Shown: positions 5,573-10,374 of the stretch, piece after piece
How positions within the stretch are numbered: position 1 is the stretch's first letter
How the letters are laid out: each line of letters begins with the position of its first letter
Source of the DNA: Candidatus Saccharibacteria bacterium UBA6575
GTDB lineage: Bacteria > Patescibacteriota > Saccharimonadia > Saccharimonadales > Saccharimonadaceae
DNA length: 10,374 bases
Reading direction: 5' to 3'
Assembly: GCA_002434005.1 (NCBI GenBank)
Contig: DJJF01000008.1
Span: 1 to 10,374, forward strand
The notes under the pieces: generated by a model
The model's input: the letters and a program-made list of their open reading frames with translations, nothing else
What the model was told of the DNA's origin: nothing
Databases searched by the model: none
Made by a program: the position numbers and the translations under genes

Positions 5573-6111
5573 TCGTACCCGTTCATTGCTACCGGGTCGG
5601 ATCTATATCCCCAAGCCGTTGTTGTGTAGCCGGGCATAATCTTACTGTTACCTTGAGTTTCATATGATGCTAGACCGTCAGATTTATAGCGCATTAGCTG
5701 GTAGTAGCTGCCACCACCGTCATTTGCACCCCAGGCCACGCTTGAACCTTTATAGAGGTACGTATCCGCGCTCGGAAGCGACGTATCGAGAGAAGGAATG
5801 ACCGTCATGTATTTAGGTGAAAGGCCTGGGATGAATGATTCTCCACTACCTTGATTCCAGCCGCACCAACCGTTTGCATAGTTACCAGTCTGGTTGTCGC
5901 ATGCTTCACTATTTGGATATCTTCCGTTATCAGTTTTATAAAGCTCCAGTGCCTTCACGATTGTCGAAAGGTCGCTTTGCTTTTTTGAAAAGTCAGCTCT
6001 ATTTTTGATACCGTTGTAGGCTACCACCGTTATTGCAGCCAGAATTGCAATCACAACTATTACAATCAGGAGTTCGACTATTGTAAAACCGCGTGCAGTA
6101 CGTGATGCCAT
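5566..6111 (-). CDS. Type IV pilin / pseudopilin-like protein
   Basis: 181-residue prepilin. The short basic leader MASRTARG is followed by FTIVELLIVIVVIAILAAI: processing by a prepilin peptidase would fall between Gly8 and Phe9, with Glu13 as the conserved Glu5 of the mature protein. The hydrophobic helix runs to about residue 30. LSTIVKALELYKTDNGRYP (48-66) is typical of GspG-like pseudopilins and minor pilins. Two cysteines (Cys71, Cys83) lie 12 apart and could form a disulphide; the rest is Gly/Tyr/Ser/Trp-rich. No assembly ATPase, platform protein or peptidase is nearby, so it is an isolated pilin relying on machinery elsewhere. ATG 6111 lies 10 nt after a perfect extended -10, predicting a 3-4 nt leader. 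A role in surface attachment to a host cell is plausible but inferred. Confidence 0.9.
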   Translation of the reverse strand: MASRTARGFTIVELLIVIVVIAILAAITVVAYNGIKNRADFSKKQSDLSTIVKALELYKTDNGRYPNSEACDNQTGNYANGWCGWNQGSGESFIPGLSPKYMTVIPSLDTSLPSADTYLYKGSSVAWGANDGGGSYYQLMRYKSDGLASYETQGNSKIMPGYTTTAWGYRSDPVAMNGYDW

Positions 6112-6121
6112 AGTGGCTAAA

Positions 6122-6130
6122 ATTATAGCA
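6122..6130 (-). promoter_or_regulatory. Promoter of the pilin gene
   Basis: Minus strand TGC TATAAT, a perfect extended -10 ending 10 nt before ATG 6111. The -35 position falls in the end of the DUF475 gene and is not recognisable. The transcript would be nearly leaderless. Confidence 0.7.
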
Positions 6131-6136
6131 CGAGCG

Positions 6137-7168
6137 TTATGGGTTACGGCGATTTTGGCGTACAGAACTCACTATTGAGGCCGTAATTATACATAGGCCA
6201 GCTGCTCCAGCGATAATTTCCGGTATGTCAAAGAATATACCCGCAAGAAGCACGGCTGATAACACTCCGATGGTGTAATGAGCGCCGTGTTCTAGGTATC
6301 GATAGGCATGGAGTACGTGGTGTTCAACCATGTAGATAGTCAAGCTCCGCACCCACAAAGCGCCGATTCCGAGGCCGATGGCTATCAGCACGACATCTTT
6401 TGTAACGGCAAATGCTCCAATTACGCCGTCGAAACTGAAGCTGGCGTCTAATACCTCTAGGTATAGAAACGCCATAAATCCAGCCATGCCAGTTTTTAGG
6501 GTGCCGGGCTTAACGGATGATTGCTTCCGCCCGAATAACTCAGCAAGACCGTGAATCGCCACGTAGGTAACAATTCCAATTAAGCCAGCAATAAACGTTT
6601 CGCGGGGGTCAGGGTTGGCTGGTATGAGTGAAAGGACTGTCAACACTACAAAACTACAGGCTGTATAAAGCCACCATTTGCTCATGTCTTGGAGCGGTTT
6701 TTCAATCACATCTATCCAGTGGACTTTGCGCTTAGGATCGAGGAAAAAGTGTAAGCAAAGCATGAGTAGAAACATCCCACCAAACGATGCGATAGATATG
6801 TGGGCTGCCTCAAGTTCATGCGCATACGTATCTGGCTGGTTCAGTGCCAGATCGACTACAGAACCCATCGGCAACCCAGCCGTGATTGCAACGATGACGA
6901 TTGGGAACACCAGACGCATTCCCACGACAGCAATCAAAATTCCAATAGTGATAAATATCTTTCGCCAAAATTCGCTCACACCCGATAATACTTTGGCGTT
7001 AATGATTGCGTTCTCGAAGCTGAATGTAATTTCAATCAGAATAAGTATGGATGCGACAAACAGCGCCTCTGGTCCAATAAATCCGGCAACCGCAGCAAGG
7101 CTGAGTATAGTTACGAGGCCACTAATAAAAAATATTCGAAATGGGTGGGTTTTTGTCGGCATTGGCAT
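6137..7168 (-). CDS. DUF475 (TerC-superfamily) integral membrane protein
   Basis: 343 residues with about nine or ten hydrophobic segments. Two acidic, pseudo-repeated motifs, EITFSFENAIINA (46-58) and EVLDASFSFDGVIGAFA (238-254), plus YLEHGAHYTIG (291-301), are hallmarks of DUF475, a branch of the LysE/TerC transporter superfamily. TerC-like relatives export Mn2+ or are linked to tellurite resistance; the two E/D-containing motifs probably line the ion path. Substrate is not shown here. ATG 7168 follows a TATACT -10 by exactly 7 nt, so the mRNA should be leaderless and cannot carry a Mn riboswitch. It is divergent from a VIT-like gene with a 54-bp gap, and the pilin gene follows 25 bp downstream. 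A second Met at residue 3 is an alternative start. Confidence 0.85.
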   Translation of the reverse strand: MPMPTKTHPFRIFFISGLVTILSLAAVAGFIGPEALFVASILILIEITFSFENAIINAKVLSGVSEFWRKIFITIGILIAVVGMRLVFPIVIVAITAGLPMGSVVDLALNQPDTYAHELEAAHISIASFGGMFLLMLCLHFFLDPKRKVHWIDVIEKPLQDMSKWWLYTACSFVVLTVLSLIPANPDPRETFIAGLIGIVTYVAIHGLAELFGRKQSSVKPGTLKTGMAGFMAFLYLEVLDASFSFDGVIGAFAVTKDVVLIAIGLGIGALWVRSLTIYMVEHHVLHAYRYLEHGAHYTIGVLSAVLLAGIFFDIPEIIAGAAGLCIITASIVSSVRQNRRNP

Positions 7169-7175
7169 GGACTTC

Positions 7176-7204
7176 AGTATACCGCTTACGGCCTCCCATC
7201 TCCA
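7176..7204 (-). promoter_or_regulatory. Promoter of the DUF475 gene
   Basis: Minus strand TGGAGA (7199-7204), a 17-nt spacer and TATACT (7176-7181), which ends 7 nt before ATG 7168. Its polymerase footprint overlaps that of the divergent vit-like promoter. Confidence 0.6.
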
Positions 7205-7206
7205 TC

Positions 7207-7215
7207 TGCTACACT
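7207..7215 (+). promoter_or_regulatory. Promoter of the VIT-like gene
   Basis: Extended -10 TGC TACACT, ending exactly 7 nt before ATG 7223. Predicts a leaderless mRNA and decides this start over the upstream in-frame ATG at 7145. The -35 is weak. Confidence 0.65.
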
Positions 7216-7222
7216 GCTTGAT

Positions 7223-7786
7223 ATGTTAAAGATCACACCCGCATCGAAGCACCATCCGCTGCATACGAAACGTCGCGTACTTAATCTACCTTTCGGGACT
7301 CAACGATTACTCGCAGTCTTTGAAGGAGTAGAAGGTGGCTTTGCGATCGGTACCAGTATCGTGGTTGCGCTCAGTATCGCCGGATTAGAGCATCATCTTT
7401 TGCTGCTGACCGCTTTAATAAGCATTGTTGTAAGTGGATTTAACAGTGCGAGTGTCAAATATAGCAGTGAGCACTACCTCGATGAATTAGATGGTCGAGA
7501 AAAGCGAAGCGCATTTCGCCATTATTTCATTCCAGCGTGTATAGAATTTGTCTGTTACATGATTCTAAGCGTTGTCGCGATACTGCCACTACTATTGCTA
7601 TCCAATACATTCGTGGCGGTTATTCTTTCAGTTGCCCTTACGCTAATCGTTTTATTTGCAGCTGGCGTCTGGAGGGGCTACATCTTACGAATGAACAAAT
7701 TACGCGATGGGATTGAAACTCTCGCGCTGGGCGTTGGAATTATACTAATAGGTTTGATTAGCGGGCTAATCGTCAATTCGCTCTAA
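7223..7786 (+). CDS. VIT/CCC1-like membrane protein, probable metal transporter
   Basis: 187 residues with five predicted membrane segments, the usual number for the vacuolar iron transporter family (Fe2+/Mn2+): about residues 34-54, 57-74, 103-127, 129-149 and 166-184. LLAVFEGVEGGFAIGTS resembles the VIT TM1 motif with Glu37 in place of the usual Asp. SGFNSASVKYSSEHYLDELD resembles the TM2 small-residue/Tyr motif, but the usual GEY is VKY, so a key acidic residue looks replaced by Lys. The long cytoplasmic metal-binding helices of plant VIT1 are absent. The frame is open back to 7145, but TGC TACACT at 7207-7215 sets the start at ATG 7223. It is divergent from the DUF475 gene and 30 bp ahead of otsBA. 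The assignment rests on topology and partial motifs; metal transport is inferred. Confidence 0.6.
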   Translation: MLKITPASKHHPLHTKRRVLNLPFGTQRLLAVFEGVEGGFAIGTSIVVALSIAGLEHHLLLLTALISIVVSGFNSASVKYSSEHYLDELDGREKRSAFRHYFIPACIEFVCYMILSVVAILPLLLLSNTFVAVILSVALTLIVLFAAGVWRGYILRMNKLRDGIETLALGVGIILIGLISGLIVNSL

Positions 7787-7787
7787 G

Positions 7788-7806
7788 TAACCCTTTAGGT
7801 TATACT
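7788..7806 (+). promoter_or_regulatory. Promoter of otsBA with overlapping inverted repeat
   Basis: The -10 TATACT (7801-7806) ends 10 nt before ATG 7817 and has no clear -35. A short inverted repeat TAACC-CTTTA-GGTTA (7788-7802) overlaps its upstream edge and could be an operator, or a weak stem ending the upstream gene. An AGGA 4 nt before the ATG is too close for a good Shine-Dalgarno. A near-leaderless mRNA is predicted. Confidence 0.45.
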
Positions 7807-7816
7807 AGTAGGATAC

Positions 7817-10009
7817 ATGTCTAAGTACAAACTTGTAATTGCGTCGAACCGTTTGCCGGTCAGTGTGGTGCGCCGTGACGGCAAACTTGAATACGAAGCA
7901 AGTTCGGGGGGCCTCGCAACCGCAATGGCTTCTTTGGAACAAGATGACAAGATATGGGTTGGCTGGCCAGGTATACCTTCAGATGACCTGACAGATTCCG
8001 AAAAGGATTCAATCACGCAGAAACTTATGGAGCAGGGTTGCTACCCGGTGTTTCTCACGGCCGAACAAGTCGAACTATTCTACGAAGGATTTTCCAACGA
8101 CACGCTTTGGCCACTTTTCCATTACTTCCAATCCCTTACACACCATAGAAACGAATACTGGGATGCGTATCAGGAGGTGAATGACTTATTCGCTCGTGCC
8201 GCAGCAGAAGTGGTTACTGAAGATGGCTCCGTATGGATACACGACTATCACCTGCTTACCATGCCAAGTATGTTGCGAGCATTAAACTCTGACTTATCTA
8301 TCGGATTTTTCCTTCACATACCATTCCCTTCATTCGAAATTTACCGGCTTCTACCCCAACGCAAGGAGTTGCTTAAAGGTCTGCTTGGGGCTGATCTAAT
8401 CGGATTCCACGTGTATGACTACGCGAGGCACTTCCTTTCGAGCTGCCTGCGTCTCCTTGGGCTTAATAGCTACCAAGGTTCGATCGAATACGAAGGTCGC
8501 ATGGTAAAGATTGATGCCTATCCAATCGGTATTGATTACAAGAAGTTTCGAGACACACTCTCGCTACCCGCAACAAAGAAAGCAATTTCAGCGTTGTCGG
8601 ATATGCGTAAAGATATGAAGCTGATCTTATCTGTAGATAGGCTAGATTATAGTAAAGGAATTCCAGAGCGACTTGAAGCATTTCGAATACTTCTCAGTGA
8701 TTTCCCAGAATGGCGCGGTAAGGTCCGCCTTCAAATGGTTGCGGTTCCTTCACGCACAGAGGTTCGCACCTACCAAGAGCTACGTGATACGATCGAACAA
8801 ACAGTCAGCCGGATTAACGGTGAATATGGCACCGTCGATTGGGCACCTATATCGTATCAATTCCAAAATCGCCCCTTCGAAGAAGTCGTTGCCTTATATG
8901 CAGTGGCAGATGTGGCACTCGTTACACCGGTGCGAGATGGTATGAACCTCGTTGCAAAAGAATATATCGCGTCGAAACAGAACCGTCCGGGGGTTTTAAT
9001 TTTAAGCGAAATGACCGGCGCCATGGATGAACTACCTGAGGCGATCAGTATTAATCCTTCTAACACACGCTCCGTTGCCGAAGCGATGCATCGTGCCCTC
9101 AAAATGAGTAAACGTGAGCAAATGCGCCGGATTAGCGATATGCAACGTCGCCTTAAAACATATACCGTTCAAGCCTGGGGAGCTGACTTTATGAACGATC
9201 TTCTATCGGCCGATGGAGCTCGTGAGCACCAGCATCGAAAACGTATGACTGACGAAGCTCGCGAGGAGTTAGAAGCGAGTTTTCGTGAAGCAGATAGGCG
9301 ACTCATTATTCTAGACTACGACGGCACGTTAAAAGATTTTGTATCAAGCCCTAGAGCATTGCTTGCAAAGCCCTCCATACGCCTGCGTCGAATTATTAAG
9401 CGGCTTGCGGATGATGATAGAAATCACATAGCAATAATTAGCGGTAGGCCTAAAAAGACGCTTGAACGATGGTTCCGGGGAATAAGTGTTAGTCTCGTCG
9501 CTGAACACGGTGCATGGACACGCTATGACGGAAAATGGACTCGTGTTGATGTCGACTTTAAGCATATTAAGAAGAAGTTACGTCCTGTACTTGAACGATA
9601 TGTATCTCGAACGGCTGGCGCAGAGATAGAAGAAAAAGACTATTCCCTCGTATGGCATTACCGCAATGTTGCTCCCGAGCTCGCCTACGTTCGTGCAGGG
9701 GAGATGAAACGCGAACTGATCGACGTCCTAAACACTGATGATATCGGTGTCTACTCTGGTGATAAAATTGTTGAAATAAAACCTGTCGGCATAAATAAGG
9801 GCGATGCTGCCGCGGAGCTTGAAGCATTATATCCTTCGGACTTTATCCTCGCTGCGGGCGATGACTACACCGATGAAGACATGTTCCGTGAGCTACCCAC
9901 AGAGAGCTTCACAATTAAGATAGGTAGCGGCAATACAAAGGCACGCGCCCAGCTATCTGATGTTCAAGAAATGACGCAGCTCCTAGACGATTTAGGCAAA
10001 CAAAAATAG
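7817..10009 (+). CDS. otsBA: Fused trehalose-6-phosphate synthase/phosphatase
   Basis: A 730-residue two-domain enzyme making trehalose from UDP-glucose and glucose-6-phosphate. Residues 1-465 are a GT20 synthase: ASNRLPVS (9-16), SGGLATA (30-36), WIHDYHLL (140-147), FFLHIPFPS (164-172), SVDRLDYSKGIPERLEAF (272-289) with the donor-phosphate Arg/Lys, and PVRDGMNLVAKEY (371-383). A charged linker (about 466-493) leads to a HAD phosphatase: ILDYDGTL (498-505, nucleophile Asp500), ISGRP (541-545), GINKGDA (658-664) and AAGDDYTDEDMF (679-690). All expected catalytic motifs of both domains are present, so both activities are likely. Separate OtsA and OtsB are usual in enteric bacteria; the fused order resembles TPS-TPP fusions elsewhere. 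Trehalose may serve as stress protectant or glycolipid precursor. The stop codon lies in the stem of a shared terminator. Confidence 0.96.
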   Translation: MSKYKLVIASNRLPVSVVRRDGKLEYEASSGGLATAMASLEQDDKIWVGWPGIPSDDLTDSEKDSITQKLMEQGCYPVFLTAEQVELFYEGFSNDTLWPLFHYFQSLTHHRNEYWDAYQEVNDLFARAAAEVVTEDGSVWIHDYHLLTMPSMLRALNSDLSIGFFLHIPFPSFEIYRLLPQRKELLKGLLGADLIGFHVYDYARHFLSSCLRLLGLNSYQGSIEYEGRMVKIDAYPIGIDYKKFRDTLSLPATKKAISALSDMRKDMKLILSVDRLDYSKGIPERLEAFRILLSDFPEWRGKVRLQMVAVPSRTEVRTYQELRDTIEQTVSRINGEYGTVDWAPISYQFQNRPFEEVVALYAVADVALVTPVRDGMNLVAKEYIASKQNRPGVLILSEMTGAMDELPEAISINPSNTRSVAEAMHRALKMSKREQMRRISDMQRRLKTYTVQAWGADFMNDLLSADGAREHQHRKRMTDEAREELEASFREADRRLIILDYDGTLKDFVSSPRALLAKPSIRLRRIIKRLADDDRNHIAIISGRPKKTLERWFRGISVSLVAEHGAWTRYDGKWTRVDVDFKHIKKKLRPVLERYVSRTAGAEIEEKDYSLVWHYRNVAPELAYVRAGEMKRELIDVLNTDDIGVYSGDKIVEIKPVGINKGDAAAELEALYPSDFILAAGDDYTDEDMFRELPTESFTIKIGSGNTKARAQLSDVQEMTQLLDDLGKQK

Positions 10010-10033
10010 GCTCGCATGAAGCGAGCCTATTTT
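10003..10033. terminator. Bidirectional terminator between otsBA and rplK
   Basis: Perfect 13-bp stem AAAATAGGCTCGC (10003-10015) and GCGAGCCTATTTT (10021-10033) with the 5-nt loop ATGAA. The A/T ends give a T-run on either strand. It serves the convergent otsBA (+) and rplK (-), and includes the otsBA stop codon TAG at 10007-10009. Confidence 0.92.
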
Positions 10034-10046
10034 CTGAATGAGCATT

Positions 10047-10374
10047 CTATTCAGTTACTTCAACGCCCATTGAACGAGCTGTACCGGCTATAACCTTGAT
10101 ACGGCCTTCTTCGTCAATGGCATTCAATTGATCTTTCTTTGCTTCAGCAATCGCTGCGAGTTGTGTTCGAGAGATTTTTCCAACCTTTTCAGAATGTGGC
10201 TTGCCACTTCCCTTTTTAAGACCAATCGCTTCGCGAATCATGTCATCGACTGGCTGACCTAAAGACTTCCAGTCGAATGAGCGGTCTTCGTAAACCTTAA
10301 CATGTACGATAACGTCTTTGCCCATAAGATCTTTTGTCGCATCGTTAAATGGATTGATGAAATCCATCATGTTC
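10047..10374 (-). CDS. rplK: Ribosomal protein L11 (5' end outside window)
   Basis: L11 binds the GTPase-associated centre of 23S rRNA and takes part in factor binding and stringent-response sensing. The visible 109 codons cover the end of the N-terminal domain and the full C-terminal domain: NMMDFINPFNDATKD, VYEDRSF, GLKKGSGKPHSEKVGKISR and IAGTARSMGVEV, all characteristic. The frame continues beyond the right edge, since the last codon before MMDF is Asn, matching the VNxMxF pattern of full-length L11. The internal ATGs are therefore not the start. The interdomain linker reads KSLGQPVDD where most L11 proteins have KTPPA, an uncommon change. In most bacteria rplA follows directly; here a terminator and four accessory genes intervene. 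Confidence 0.95.
   Translation of the reverse strand, partial: NMMDFINPFNDATKDLMGKDVIVHVKVYEDRSFDWKSLGQPVDDMIREAIGLKKGSGKPHSEKVGKISRTQLAAIAEAKKDQLNAIDEEGRIKVIAGTARSMGVEVTE

Noticed and set aside
7169..7222. Possible Mn2+ (yybP-ykoY) riboswitch upstream of the TerC-superfamily gene
   Set aside because: The -10 ends 7 nt before the start codon, leaving no leader, and the 54-bp gap is too short for that riboswitch.
6678..7229. Plus-strand open frame of 183 codons opposite the DUF475 gene
   Set aside because: Antisense shadow of a membrane protein gene with conserved motifs; it also crosses the divergent promoter region.
1..10374. CRISPR array, insertion sequence, tRNA/rRNA, toxin-antitoxin or phage genes
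   Set aside because: No regularly spaced repeats, terminal inverted repeats with transposase, cloverleaf-like stretch, or mobile-element protein motif was found; nearly every base is in a housekeeping or metabolic gene.

Overview
The window looks like a gene-dense piece of a reduced-genome bacterium. The best fit is Candidatus Saccharibacteria (TM7) or another Patescibacteria/CPR lineage. Reasons: almost no intergenic space, overlapping gene ends, divergent but recognisable housekeeping proteins, an L1 protein with a long charged N-terminal extension, and a lone type IV pilin-like gene. TGA is used as a stop (the 673-1305 gene and tmk), so the recoded table of Gracilibacteria/SR1 does not apply. 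The lineage is an inference; no rRNA is present to fix it.

Layout, left to right. rplJ (L10, minus, runs off the left edge) has a recognisable L10-leader RNA. Next is an unidentified plus-strand gene (673-1305), tail-to-tail with a dcd-tmk operon (minus). dcd is divergent from folA (plus). folA is tail-to-tail with a thyA plus small membrane protein operon (minus). Then come a hairpin terminator, rplA (L1, minus), a type IV pilin-like gene (minus) and a DUF475/TerC-superfamily membrane protein (minus). The last is divergent from a VIT/CCC1-like membrane protein (plus), which is followed by an otsA-otsB fusion (plus), a shared convergent terminator, and rplK (L11, minus, runs off the right edge).

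How the genes fit together. dcd, thyA, folA and tmk form a nearly complete dTMP/dTTP module: dCTP to dUTP, dUMP to dTMP with dihydrofolate recycling, and dTMP to dTDP. No separate dUTPase is visible. The DUF475 and VIT-like genes share a 54-bp divergent promoter region and may be a divalent-metal (Mn/Fe) transport pair. The fused OtsA-OtsB would make trehalose from UDP-glucose and glucose-6-phosphate in one polypeptide. The normally contiguous rplK-rplA-rplJ order is kept, but it is split by about 4.5 kb of accessory genes on one side and about 4 kb on the other.

The most striking non-coding pattern concerns promoters. Seven genes (673-1305 gene, dcd, folA, pilin, DUF475, vit-like, otsBA) have a -10 hexamer ending only 7-12 nt before the start codon, which predicts leaderless or nearly leaderless mRNAs. 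rplJ, rplA and thyA instead have a 5' leader with a Shine-Dalgarno sequence. Several -10s carry an upstream TGC/TGT (extended -10), and the dcd/folA pair fire from one near-palindromic 18-bp element. I found no CRISPR array, tRNA, rRNA, insertion sequence, phage gene or obvious defence system.
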